Source: JACVRW01 sp035650215 (GTDB lineage Bacteria > Actinomycetota > Thermoleophilia > Solirubrobacterales > Thermoleophilaceae). From it: DNA of 44,022 bases. The notes under the pieces are model-generated. The model was not told the origin of the DNA. It searched no databases and worked only from the letters and a program-made list of their open reading frames with translations. Of this stretch, positions 8,410 to 16,469 are shown in pieces (position 1 is the first letter of the stretch; the number at the start of each line of letters is the position of its first letter). The stretch is taken from contig DASRIC010000108.1 in NCBI GenBank assembly GCA_035650215.1, forward strand, positions 1-44,022. Direction: 5' to 3'. Made by a program: the position numbers and the translations under genes.

Positions 8410-9885
8410 CTAGTCGCGGAGGACCCGGCGGTCGCCCTTGGGCGCGTCGTTCAGGTCGATGTTCAGGAGCTTCATCTCGGTGAACGTGTTCAGGAACCAC
8501 TGCGAGAGCTCACGGCCGATGCCGCTCTTTCCGGTCCCGCCGAACGGCGCAAGCTGATCCCAGTAGTTCGTGCTCTCGTTGACGTTCACCGTTCCGTGCT
8601 GCAGGGCCTCGCCCACGCGGAACGCGGCCGCGAGGTCGCGCGTGTAAACGGATGCGTTCAGGCCCAGGTCGCTGGCGTTTGCGATCTCGATCGCCTCGTC
8701 GGCCGAGCGGATCTTGATGATCGGAGTGACGGGCCCGAACGTCTCGTTCTGCGCGATCTCCATGTCTGGGGTGACGCCGGTCAGGATCGTCGGTGGATAG
8801 AAGACGCCGTCGGGCTCGCCGAACTGAAACACCTCGGCGCCATCGTTCCGGGCGCCCTCGACGTGCTGCGTCACTCGGGCGAGTGTGGCGTCGTTGCAGA
8901 GCGGCCCCATCTCCGTCGCCTCGTCCGTCGGATCGCCGAGGCGGACCTGCGCCGTCCGTCGCTTCAGCTTCTCGACGAACTCGTCGTGCACGTCCTCGTG
9001 CACGAGGATCCGCTCCGCCGAAGTGCAGACTTGGCCGGCGAGGTAGAAGGCTCCGAGCACGGCACCCTCCACGGCGGAATCGACGTCCGCGTCGGCGAGG
9101 ACGATCTGCGGCCCGTCGCCTCCGAGCTCGAGCAGCTGCTTCTTGAGCCCGGCCGCGCGACTGATCTGCTGGCCGGTTGCGGTCGAACCGGTGAAGAAGA
9201 TCGCGTCGACGCCCTCGTGCTCGACGAGCGCGGCCCCGGTATCCCCGTAGCCCTGCACGAGGTTCACCACGCCCGGCGGGAAGCCCGCCTCCGCGAAGAG
9301 CTCCGCGAGCATCGCGCAGCTCGTCGCCGCGAACTCGGAGGGCTTCCAGACGACCGTGTTTCCAGAGGCGATCGCGTGGGCGATCGCGATCGAGGCGATG
9401 TCCGTCGGAAAGTTGTACGGGGTGATAACCGCGACCACGCCGACGGGCCGGTGCGACATGAGCAGCCGTTTGTTGTTGGCGCGCTCTTGGGTCGAGGGCA
9501 AGGTCATCCCGCGATGGCGGAGCACCTCCTCCGCCGCCTTCTGGTACGCCGGCGCCGAGTACTCGTAGATCTCCTCGCGCGTCTCCGAGATCGTCTTCCC
9601 GGTCTCGAGCGTGATCATCTGGGAGAGCTCCTCGCCGTGAGCGAGGACGACGCGGTGCATCTCCCGCACCAACTCCACGCGCTCGACGAGCGAAAGCCCT
9701 CCCCACAGGCGCTGAGCGGCCCGTGCAGCGTGGACGGCTCGATCAACGTCCGCCGGGGTGCACGTGTCGATACGGCTGACGACGCGGTCCGACCACGAAG
9801 AGCGCACCTCCATAGCGGGGCCGCCGCCACTAACCCACTCACCACCGATGAGCGCCTTCGTTGGGAGCTCTCGCGTCACAGACAC
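8410..9885 (-). CDS. NAD(P)-dependent aldehyde dehydrogenase
   Basis: A 491-residue ALDH of usual length. Motifs: cofactor loop ITPYNFPTDIASIAIAHA with WKPSEFA, FFTGSTATGQQISR, the catalytic glutamate in LLELGGDGPQIV, and the nucleophile in GQVCTSAERI (Cys about 287). Near the C-terminus NETFGPVTPIIK is typical. It oxidises an aldehyde to the acid; specificity (aminobutyraldehyde, succinate semialdehyde, lactaldehyde and others) cannot be read from sequence. The start used is GTG 9885; a second GTG two codons on is possible and no strong ribosome site separates them. First gene of the unit leading to the DAO oxidase, divergent from the 10082 operon, so the 9886-10081 gap holds promoters for both. 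Confidence 0.88.
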   Translation of the reverse strand: MSVTRELPTKALIGGEWVSGGGPAMEVRSSWSDRVVSRIDTCTPADVDRAVHAARAAQRLWGGLSLVERVELVREMHRVVLAHGEELSQMITLETGKTISETREEIYEYSAPAYQKAAEEVLRHRGMTLPSTQERANNKRLLMSHRPVGVVAVITPYNFPTDIASIAIAHAIASGNTVVWKPSEFAATSCAMLAELFAEAGFPPGVVNLVQGYGDTGAALVEHEGVDAIFFTGSTATGQQISRAAGLKKQLLELGGDGPQIVLADADVDSAVEGAVLGAFYLAGQVCTSAERILVHEDVHDEFVEKLKRRTAQVRLGDPTDEATEMGPLCNDATLARVTQHVEGARNDGAEVFQFGEPDGVFYPPTILTGVTPDMEIAQNETFGPVTPIIKIRSADEAIEIANASDLGLNASVYTRDLAAAFRVGEALQHGTVNVNESTNYWDQLAPFGGTGKSGIGRELSQWFLNTFTEMKLLNIDLNDAPKGDRRVLRD

Positions 9886-10043
9886 TGCGCCGCGAACCTA
9901 CCATGCGGGGTTGGGCGCGACCGCTCGGAGGTCACGCCGTAGCTGCTGCGGGTAAGAGCCAGCGGACGGCCGAGCGTCCTGCGCGCGCGGCGCGTACGCT
10001 GGGACGCAGGCTGCCTCGTCTGGGTTGTCCCGGACGGCGGAAT

Positions 10044-10059
10044 GAACTAATTTGTACGA
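10044..10059 (+). promoter_or_regulatory. Candidate operator, ACnAATnnGTA family (flavoprotein/GcvT operon)
   Basis: GAACTAATTTGTACGA, in the same orientation relative to the downstream gene as the sites at 6931, 27741 and 40940. It ends 22 bases before the GTG start chosen at 10082 and lies in the divergent region shared with the aldehyde dehydrogenase. Confidence 0.6.
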
Positions 10060-10081
10060 ACTCGACTCAGGAGTGAGGATC

Positions 10082-11482
10082 GTGGAGAAGACTTGGGGTG
10101 AGGAGCCCTTCTGGGGCCTGGGCTACGAGTGGGACCCGGACTGGCTCCTGACCGACCGGCAGAAGGAGCTGCGCGCAACGCTGATCGAGCTCTGCGAGAA
10201 GGAGATGCGCGCGAACGCGAAGCGCTCCGACGACGAGCTGCTCTACCCGCGCCGTAACTTCGAGATCCTCGCCGAGAACGGCTTCCTGGCGCTCACGGTG
10301 CCGGAGGAGCACGGCGGCCTGGGCGAGAACCACGTGGCCTACACGATGGTGTGCGAGACGCTCGCCCGCTACGGCTGCGCCTCGACCGCGATGTGCTACG
10401 TGATGCACATCAGCGCGGTGGCGACCATCATGCTGCGGCCCACCGACGAGCTGATCGAGAAGTACATCAAGCCGCTCGGCGACTGCAAGATCGGGACGCT
10501 CTCCTATTCCGATCCCGAGACGGGCTCGCACTTCTGGTACCCGTTCTCCTCGAGCGCCGAGCGCTCGAACGGCGGCTTCAAGGTCAACAAGAAGGCATCC
10601 TGGACGACCTCGGGCGGCTTCGCCGACTTCTACGTGGTGCAGACCACGAGCCCGGACTTCACGGGCTACGACGACCTGTCGGTGTTCGTGATCGACGGCG
10701 ACGACGTGAAGGCGCAGCCCTCGCTCTGGGACGCCCTCGGGCTGCGCGGCAACCAGTCCGGCCCGATCCAGGTGGAGGGAGTCGAGATCCCCGCGGACCA
10801 GGTGGTCGGTCCGCTGGGCGACGGCGCCACCTCGAACGACGAGGCCGTCGACCCCTGGTTCCTGATCGGCTCCTCGTCGGTGTGGAACGGCATCACGATG
10901 GGCGCGATCGACATCGCCAAGCGCCACACCACGCGCAAGCGGCACGTGGACGTGGGCATGCGGGTGGCGGACTACCCGACGATCCAGGACTACGTCGGCG
11001 AGGCCGTGATGGACACCAACGCCTGCCGCGTGTTCGTGCAGTCGGTGGCCCAGGCAATGGACCGGGCAACAGACGACAACACGCGCGTGCTCGACGTGGG
11101 TGAGACCGCTCGCGCGGACTACCTGCACTGGGCCTGGCAGATCAAGTTCGAGGCGGCCAAGAACACAGCCCACCACGTGGACAAGATGCTGCATGCATGC
11201 GGCGGCTCCGGCTACAAGCGTGACATGGAGCTCGAGCGCTACGTGCGCGACGCGAAGGCAGGCTGGGTGATGGGCCCGACGAACGAGGTGCTGCGCCAGT
11301 TCGTGGGCAAGGCGGTGTTGCTCGGGTTCGACGCGCTCGACTACTGGAACCAGACCTACAACCGCCGCGTGGTCGAGAACGAGGTCAAGAAGCTCGACGC
11401 CGCCGGCAAGCGCGACCTGGCCAAGCAGCTGTCAGAGCAGGCGGACAAGGACGAGGCCAAGGAGCCGGCCGCGAAGGCGTGA
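10082..11482 (+). CDS. Acyl-CoA-dehydrogenase-fold flavoprotein, probable group D monooxygenase-like
   Basis: GTG 10082 is preferred because AGGAG lies eight bases upstream (10069-10073); a TTG at 10052 would lie inside the putative operator. The 466-residue protein has the ACAD order: helical N-domain (NFEILAENGFLALTVPEEHGGLG), beta domain with flavin contacts (KASWTTSGGFADFYVVQT) and C-terminal helical domain (ADYPTIQDYVGEAVMDTNACRVF, MLHACGGSGYKRDMELERYVRDAK). Where most acyl-CoA dehydrogenases have IYEGT with the catalytic Glu, this protein reads VMGPT (Gly about 398). That loss, plus a flavin reductase two genes downstream, fits a two-component FMNH2-dependent monooxygenase (DszC/HsaA type). 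Some dehydrogenases carry the base elsewhere, so dehydrogenase activity is not excluded. First gene of a four-gene operon. Confidence 0.8.
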   Translation: MEKTWGEEPFWGLGYEWDPDWLLTDRQKELRATLIELCEKEMRANAKRSDDELLYPRRNFEILAENGFLALTVPEEHGGLGENHVAYTMVCETLARYGCASTAMCYVMHISAVATIMLRPTDELIEKYIKPLGDCKIGTLSYSDPETGSHFWYPFSSSAERSNGGFKVNKKASWTTSGGFADFYVVQTTSPDFTGYDDLSVFVIDGDDVKAQPSLWDALGLRGNQSGPIQVEGVEIPADQVVGPLGDGATSNDEAVDPWFLIGSSSVWNGITMGAIDIAKRHTTRKRHVDVGMRVADYPTIQDYVGEAVMDTNACRVFVQSVAQAMDRATDDNTRVLDVGETARADYLHWAWQIKFEAAKNTAHHVDKMLHACGGSGYKRDMELERYVRDAKAGWVMGPTNEVLRQFVGKAVLLGFDALDYWNQTYNRRVVENEVKKLDAAGKRDLAKQLSEQADKDEAKEPAAKA

Positions 11483-13728
11483 CCACGGAAGCGTCACTGA
11501 CCGGCCAGGCGCCACGGGGGTCCGGGGGCGCGAGCCCCCGGATGACATCCGCAGGGCTGAGGCCGGTCGACCGGGCCTTCGAATCGTGGTGGGTCAGGCC
11601 GGGCGGGAGCACCACGCTCCAGCTGCGCGGCGACGACCGGGTGACCGTGATCGACCCGGACGGCGGCCAGCCGGCCGAGCTGACATTGGGCGATCCCGGG
11701 GCGCTCGGCGAGCGCGAGTCGCCGATCCGGCTGTTCGGCCCGGACTCGGCGCCGGGCGCGTCGCAGTCTTTCGCGGTCGAGCGCGACGCGGTGCTCACGG
11801 TGGCCGCGCCCGGCGGGCGCGTGATCGACGGCGACCCGCCCGCCTCCGCGCTGGTCGTCGAGGTCAGGCGGGCAACGCCCCGACCGGAGGCCGAGGTCGA
11901 GCTGCCGGCGCCGCTCGCGGAGCCGCGGCTCGACTTCCGCGTCGACCGCGCGAGCGCGCTCGCCTACGAGGTGCGGGACGGCGAGTTCATCCAGATCATC
12001 GACGTGCGCGGCAAGCAGTGCTCGGACTTCCTCGCCTTCCACCGCGCGAAGCTCGAGAACGGGGTCGAGCGCGGGCTCGACGGCGTGACCACGCGCACGC
12101 TGATGGGCGCGGCCGTGCCGACGCCCGGGATCTACAGCAAGTTCTACGACGTCGACCAGGACCCGCTCGTCCAGGTCGTGCAGGACACGGTCGGACGCCA
12201 CGACATGTTCGGCCTCGCCTGCTACGCGAAGTACTACGAGGACATGGGATACCCCGGGCACGTGAACTGCACGGACAACTTCAACGCCGAGGTCACGCAG
12301 TTCGGGATCGCCGAGCGCAAGGGTTGGGAGGCGCTCAACTTCTTCTACAACACGGGCCTCGACCGCGAGCATCAGCTGCACATGGACGAGCCCTGGTCGC
12401 GGCCCGGCGACTACGTCCTCCTGCGGGCGCTGGGCGACCTCGTCTGCGCGTCGTCGGCCTGCCCGGACGACATCGACGCGGCGAACGCCTGGGAGTGCAC
12501 CGACATCCACGTCCGCGTCTACTCGCCCGAGAACCGCTTTCAGACGGCGATTGCCCACCGCGTGACCCCGGAGGCCGAGCCCGTAATGACCAAGGAGACG
12601 GCGTTCCACCCGCGCACCGGCGAGCTCACCGAGAGCTTCGTGGAGTACCGCGGCTACTGGCTGCCGCATTGCTTCAACAACGAGGGCGGGATCGCCGAGT
12701 ACTGGGCCTGCCGCGAGAAGGCCGTGGTGATGGACCTCTCGCCGCTGCGCAAGTGGGAGATCCTCGGCCCGGACGCCGAGCTGCTGATGCAGTGGGCCGT
12801 GACCCGCGACATCCGCCGGCTCGCCGTCGGCCAGGTGGTCTACACCGCCATGTGCAACGAGACCGGGGGCATGGTCGACGACGCCACGGTCTTCCGCCTG
12901 GGGCACGACAACTTCCGCTTCATCGGCGGGGACGAGTACGACGGCGTGTGGCTGCGCGAGCTGGCCGAGCGTCTCGGCCTGAAGGTTTGGGTCAAGCCGT
13001 CCACCGACCAGCTCCACAACCTCGCGGTCCAGGGCCCGGAGAGCCGCGAGATCCTGAAGAAGATCGTCTGGACTCCGCCCACGCACCCGTCGCTCGAGGA
13101 GCTCAAGTGGTTCCGCTTCCTCGTGGGCCGGATCGGCACCTACGACGGCACGCCCATCGTGGTCTCGCGGACCGGCTACACCGGCGAGCTCGGCTACGAG
13201 GTCTTCTGCCACCCGGACGACGGCCCGGCCGTCTGGGACGCGATCGCCGAGGCCGGCAAGGGTCATGGCCTGAAGCCGCTCGGGCTCGAGGCGCTTGACA
13301 TGATCCGCATCGAGGCGGGGCTCATCTTCGCGGGCTACGAGTTCGACGACCAGGTCGACCCGTTCGAGGCGGGCATTGGCTTCGCGGTCAAGCTCGACTC
13401 CGAGGACGACTTCGTGGGCAAGGAGGCGCTCATCGAGCGCTCGCAGCACCCGCAGCGCACGCTCGTCGGGCTCGAGCTGGACGGCCACGAGGTGGCCGGA
13501 CACGGCGACGAGGTGTTTATCGGGCGCCACCGGGTCGGAGTCGTGACGAGCGGCACGCGCAGCCCGACTCTGCGCAAGAACGTGGCGCTCTGCCGCATGG
13601 CCGTGCGGCACTCCGAGATCGGGACGGAGGTCGAGATCGGCAAGCTCGACGGGCACCAGAAGCGGATCCCGGCCACGGTGGTGCGCTTCCCCTTCTACGA
13701 CCCGGGCAAGGAACGGCCGAGGTCGTAG
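11479..13728 (+). CDS. DUF1989 (urea-carboxylase-associated) - GcvT aminomethyltransferase fusion
   Basis: A 749-residue fusion. Residues about 150-350 are a DUF1989 domain (IIDVRGKQCSDFLAF, TDNFNAEVTQFG, CPDDIDAANAWECTDIHV), the family that includes carboxyguanidine deiminase subunits. Residues about 385-745 are a GcvT/DmdA-type tetrahydrofolate methyltransferase domain (VMDLSPLRKWEILGPDAE, FIGGDEYDGVWLRE, VSRTGYTGELGYEVF, LGLEALDMIRIEAGL, and the barrel VTSGTRSPTLRKNVAL). Residues about 35-130 look like a degenerate first copy of DUF1989 (VTVIDPDGGQPAELTL beside IIDVRGKQCSDFLAF). The inferred role is THF-dependent removal of an N-methyl group from a guanidino-, urea- or amino-acid-like substrate, giving methylene-THF. 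GTG 11479 overlaps the previous stop. Confidence 0.85.
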   Translation: MTTEASLTGQAPRGSGGASPRMTSAGLRPVDRAFESWWVRPGGSTTLQLRGDDRVTVIDPDGGQPAELTLGDPGALGERESPIRLFGPDSAPGASQSFAVERDAVLTVAAPGGRVIDGDPPASALVVEVRRATPRPEAEVELPAPLAEPRLDFRVDRASALAYEVRDGEFIQIIDVRGKQCSDFLAFHRAKLENGVERGLDGVTTRTLMGAAVPTPGIYSKFYDVDQDPLVQVVQDTVGRHDMFGLACYAKYYEDMGYPGHVNCTDNFNAEVTQFGIAERKGWEALNFFYNTGLDREHQLHMDEPWSRPGDYVLLRALGDLVCASSACPDDIDAANAWECTDIHVRVYSPENRFQTAIAHRVTPEAEPVMTKETAFHPRTGELTESFVEYRGYWLPHCFNNEGGIAEYWACREKAVVMDLSPLRKWEILGPDAELLMQWAVTRDIRRLAVGQVVYTAMCNETGGMVDDATVFRLGHDNFRFIGGDEYDGVWLRELAERLGLKVWVKPSTDQLHNLAVQGPESREILKKIVWTPPTHPSLEELKWFRFLVGRIGTYDGTPIVVSRTGYTGELGYEVFCHPDDGPAVWDAIAEAGKGHGLKPLGLEALDMIRIEAGLIFAGYEFDDQVDPFEAGIGFAVKLDSEDDFVGKEALIERSQHPQRTLVGLELDGHEVAGHGDEVFIGRHRVGVVTSGTRSPTLRKNVALCRMAVRHSEIGTEVEIGKLDGHQKRIPATVVRFPFYDPGKERPRS

Positions 13729-13730
13729 CC

Positions 13731-14333
13731 GTGGCCGTCCGCCCGCCTGCCGAGTTCGACTTTCCGATCTCGTTCGCCGGGCCCGGCGGCATCGGCGACG
13801 AGGCGTTCGAGGACGTCTCGGTCGAGGAGGCACCCGACGTTGGCGGCGAGGGCGGCGACGATCCCGCCATCACCCTGCGCCGCACGCTCGGCATGTTCGC
13901 CACCGGCGTGACCGTGATCACCACGCGCTCGGCCGAGCAGGTGCACGGCATGACGGCGAACGCGTTCATGTCGGTCTCGCTGGCGCCGCCGCTCGTGCTG
14001 ATCTCGGTCGACCGGCGCACCAAGATGTGCGGCATGCTGCACGAGGGCGGGCGCTACGGGGTGAGCGTGCTGTGCGAGACCCAGAGCGCGCTGTCGGACC
14101 GCTTCGCCGGGCGCCAGGACGGAGGCCTCCCCGAGCCGCGCTTCGACCTCGTGCGCGACACGCCGCTCGTGGACGGCGCGCTGGCGCACTTCGTCGCGCG
14201 CGTGGAGCGCTCGTACTGGGGCGGCGACCACTCGCTGTTCCTCGGCCGCGTGGAGTACGCGCGCGCCAACGAGGGCACGCCGCTGCTCTTCCACGGCGGA
14301 CGCTACGAGCGGCTCGGCGTCCAGGGCTCGTAG
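13731..14333 (+). CDS. Flavin reductase-like FMN-binding protein
   Basis: A 200-residue protein. An acidic Gly/Glu-rich extension (about residues 1-42) precedes the flavin-reductase-like split-barrel domain: LRRTLGMFATGVTVITTR, GMTANAFMSVSLAPPLVLISVDRRTKM, YGVSVLCETQSALSDRFAGR, DGALAHFVARVERSYWGGDHSLFLGRV. This is the HpaC type, which delivers reduced FMN or FAD to a partner monooxygenase. GTG 13731 starts two bases after the preceding stop, so it is co-transcribed with the acyl-CoA-dehydrogenase-fold protein, its most likely partner. The long N-terminal extension is unusual; an internal start near residue 40 cannot be excluded. Confidence 0.85.
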   Translation: MAVRPPAEFDFPISFAGPGGIGDEAFEDVSVEEAPDVGGEGGDDPAITLRRTLGMFATGVTVITTRSAEQVHGMTANAFMSVSLAPPLVLISVDRRTKMCGMLHEGGRYGVSVLCETQSALSDRFAGRQDGGLPEPRFDLVRDTPLVDGALAHFVARVERSYWGGDHSLFLGRVEYARANEGTPLLFHGGRYERLGVQGS

Positions 14334-14344
14334 GCGCGGGCGCG

Positions 14345-15301
14345 ATGGCACGGTCGATCGTGATCGGCATCGTCGGCGACTCCGGAGCCGGCAAGACGAC
14401 CGTCAGCCGCGGCCTCACGCGCGTGCTCGGCGACGCCCACGTAACGAGCATCTCCGCTGACGACTACCACCGCTACGACCGGCGCCAGCGCGCCGAGGTT
14501 GGGCTCACCCCGCTCCACCCCGATTGCAACCACCTCGACATCCTCACGCAGCACCTGGTGCACCTGCGGCGCGGCGAGCCGGTACTCAAGCCGGTGTACG
14601 ACCACCGCGACGGCACCTTCCGGCCGCCGGCGTACGTTCGCCCGGCGGGCTTCCTCGTGGTCGAGGGACTTCTCAATTACCACACGGAGACCCTGCGCAG
14701 CGTGCACGACGTGCTGGTGGCGCTCGCGCCGCCGGAGGAGCTGCGCCGGGCCTGGAAGCTCAAGCGCGACTGCACGCGGCGCGGCTACACGACGGACGCG
14801 GTGCTGGCCGAGCTCGACCGGCGCCAGCGCGACGCCGAGGCCTACATCCACCCGCAGCGCGCCCACGCCGACATCGTGGTGGCCTTCGTGCCCGGCGGGT
14901 CCGGTGATCCCGCCCACCTCGACGCGGACGTGATCCTGCGCGACACGCTCCCGCACCCGGACCTGGCGCCGCTGCTGGAGGGGGGCAGTGACGGCCCGGC
15001 CCTCATCAAGCGTGAGCGCGAGTGGCTCCTGCGGATCCCCGGGGACCTCGATCCCGACCACGCTGCCGAGCTCGAGGAGGCCGTCTGGGAGCGGATGAGC
15101 TTCGCCTCGCACCTGCGCATCCGGCGCCTCGGCGAGTTCACCGTGGGCACCGACCTGCACAGGTCGGACTCGCTCGCGCTCGTGCAGCTCCTGATCCTCT
15201 ACCACGCCGTGACCGCGCGGGCGGCGCTGGCGATCGGCGGGTCGCCGCCGCGCGCCGAGCCACGCCCGGACACCGGGGCGGACTCGGCCCTGCACACCTA
15301 G
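14345..15301 (+). CDS. prk: Phosphoribulokinase-like kinase
   Basis: A 318-residue P-loop kinase: GIVGDSGAGKTTVSRGL (Walker A), SISADDYHRYDR (substrate loop), DHRDGTFRPPAYVRPAGFLVVEGLL, and KLKRDCTRRGYTTD, which matches the phosphoribulokinase signature K-x-x-R-D-x3-R-G-x-[ST]-x-E except for a final Asp. The region LHPDCNHLDILTQHLVHLRRG and the length (uridine kinases are about 210 residues) also favour phosphoribulokinase, which makes ribulose-1,5-bisphosphate from ribulose-5-phosphate. ATG 14345 is 11 bases after the flavin reductase, so it sits in the C1 operon. The next gene is a CbbR-like regulator. No RuBisCO gene is in the window, so a role in CO2 fixation is inference; an uncharacterised sugar or nucleoside kinase is the alternative. 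Confidence 0.78.
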   Translation: MARSIVIGIVGDSGAGKTTVSRGLTRVLGDAHVTSISADDYHRYDRRQRAEVGLTPLHPDCNHLDILTQHLVHLRRGEPVLKPVYDHRDGTFRPPAYVRPAGFLVVEGLLNYHTETLRSVHDVLVALAPPEELRRAWKLKRDCTRRGYTTDAVLAELDRRQRDAEAYIHPQRAHADIVVAFVPGGSGDPAHLDADVILRDTLPHPDLAPLLEGGSDGPALIKREREWLLRIPGDLDPDHAAELEEAVWERMSFASHLRIRRLGEFTVGTDLHRSDSLALVQLLILYHAVTARAALAIGGSPPRAEPRPDTGADSALHT

Positions 15302-15318
15302 GGAGGCAGGCGCCGCCA

Positions 15319-15358
15319 GCGCCTCGAGCATCGATTGCAGTCGCTTGCGGCGAGGCGC
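15319..15358. terminator. Inverted repeat between kinase and LysR genes
   Basis: GCGCCTCG (15319-15326) pairs perfectly with CGAGGCGC (15351-15358), 24 bases apart, just after the kinase stop. It could be a terminator for the four-gene operon. No T tract follows. Confidence 0.4.
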
Positions 15359-15362
15359 CGGG

Positions 15363-15388
15363 TTAGACGAATCTCTATACATTAGACG
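15363..15388 (+). promoter_or_regulatory. Direct repeat TTAGACG upstream of the LysR-type gene
   Basis: TTAGACG occurs at 15363-15369 and 15382-15388, 19 bases apart, in an AT-richer island ending six bases before ATG 15395. Possible autoregulatory site. Bases 15365-15380 also match the ACnAATnnGTA operator pattern with one mismatch. Confidence 0.4.
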
Positions 15389-15394
15389 CCGTCC

Positions 15395-16309
15395 ATGGCC
15401 GTCACCCTCACCCAGCTCACAGCCTTCCTGACCGTCGTGCGGCGTGGGTCGGTGACCGCTGCCGCGGAGGAGCTGGTGGTCACCCAGCCCTCGGTCTCCG
15501 CTGCCGTGTCGGCCCTCGAGCGCGAGCTCGGCGTGACGCTCACCGAGAGGGCCGGGCGCACGCTGCGGCCCACCGCCGCCGGGACCGCCTACGCGCGCTA
15601 CGCGGCCGACGTGCTGGGCCTGCTGGAGGAGGGTGCCCGGGCCGCGCGCGAGGCCGCCGGCCACGAGACCCACAGCCTCCGCGTGAGTGCGGTCACGACG
15701 GCGGGGGAGCACCTCGCGCCGCAGCTGATCCAGGCGTTTCGCGAAGGCAGGCCAGAGCTCGAGATCAGCCTCGACGTGGGCAACCGCGAGCGGGTGTTCC
15801 GGCGGCTGCTCGACCACGAGGCGGACGTGGCGATCACCGGCCGCATCCCGCCGGACGCGGATCTCACCGGCCAGGACTTCGCCGACAACGAGTTCGTACT
15901 CGTCACGGCGCCGGGGGACCCGCTGGCCAAGCGTCCCTGGGTGGCGGTCGAGGAGCTCGCCGGCCGCCCCTGGCTGCTGCGGGAGCCGGGCTCCGGCACG
16001 CGCACGCTCTGCGAGGAGTGGCTGGCCGGGCGTGGGATCGAGCCGACGATGCTCACGCTGGGATCGAACGGGGCGATCAACCAGGCCGCGCGCGCCGGCC
16101 TGGGGGTGGCGCTGCAGTCGCGGGCGGCGGTGGAGCTCGAGCTGGAGCTCGGGCTACTCGACACCATCTCGCCGCGCGGCGGCTTGCCGCGGCGGCGCTG
16201 GCACGTGGTTCGCTCGGCCGTCGGCCCCGTGCGCCCCGAGGTCGAGGCATTCATGGCCTTCTGCGCCTCGCCGGCCGCGCGTCACGTGCTCGCGCGCACG
16301 GACACCTGA
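15395..16309 (+). CDS. LysR-family transcriptional regulator, CbbR-like
   Basis: A 304-residue LysR regulator. Residues 1-60 form the winged helix-turn-helix (LTQLTAFLTVVRRGSVTAAA, VTQPSVSAAVSALERELGV), followed by a linker helix and a two-lobed effector domain (HSLRVSAVTTAGEHLAPQLI, DVAITGRIPPDADL, LREPGSGTRTLCEEWL, LGSNGAINQAARAGLGVALQ). The N-terminus and effector domain resemble CbbR, the activator of Calvin-cycle operons. It follows the phosphoribulokinase gene on the same strand, whereas classical cbbR is divergent, so the regulatory link is suggestive only. ATG 15395. Other CysB/CbbR-group regulators are possible. Confidence 0.85.
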   Translation: MAVTLTQLTAFLTVVRRGSVTAAAEELVVTQPSVSAAVSALERELGVTLTERAGRTLRPTAAGTAYARYAADVLGLLEEGARAAREAAGHETHSLRVSAVTTAGEHLAPQLIQAFREGRPELEISLDVGNRERVFRRLLDHEADVAITGRIPPDADLTGQDFADNEFVLVTAPGDPLAKRPWVAVEELAGRPWLLREPGSGTRTLCEEWLAGRGIEPTMLTLGSNGAINQAARAGLGVALQSRAAVELELELGLLDTISPRGGLPRRRWHVVRSAVGPVRPEVEAFMAFCASPAARHVLARTDT

Positions 16310-16328
16310 GCAGCCCACGCCGTGTGTC

Positions 16329-16348
16329 GAAAACCACCGGTTCCTGTC
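16329..16348 (+). promoter_or_regulatory. Candidate ROK-regulator operator upstream of GH3-GH15
   Basis: GAAAACCACCGGTTCCTGTC closely resembles the sequence at 22111-22129 in front of the ROK and GH144 genes; both have AAACC, a short spacer, GGTT and end in CTGTC. It lies about 120 bases upstream of the GH3 start. Confidence 0.5.
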
Positions 16349-16410
16349 GAGATTCGGCTCGGAATCTGCACGGTTTGAACACAATCGACTGGGTTCGGCC
16401 CCGGTGGTTT
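16331..16410. repeat. Spaced inverted repeat in the GH3 promoter region
   Basis: AAACCACCGG at 16331-16340 and its exact reverse complement at 16401-16410 are separated by 60 bases. The left arm lies within the putative ROK operator, so the right arm could be a second half site for a looping dimer. Confidence 0.45.
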
Positions 16411-16469
16411 AGCGCAAGTGGGCCCGGGGTAGCGCCGAGGTGCTTAGTCGTGAGGGGCGAGGAGAGGCC

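Noticed and set aside
10052..10081. TTG start for the acyl-CoA-dehydrogenase-fold protein
   Set aside because: It lies inside the palindromic site and lacks a ribosome site; GTG 10082 has AGGAG at eight bases.
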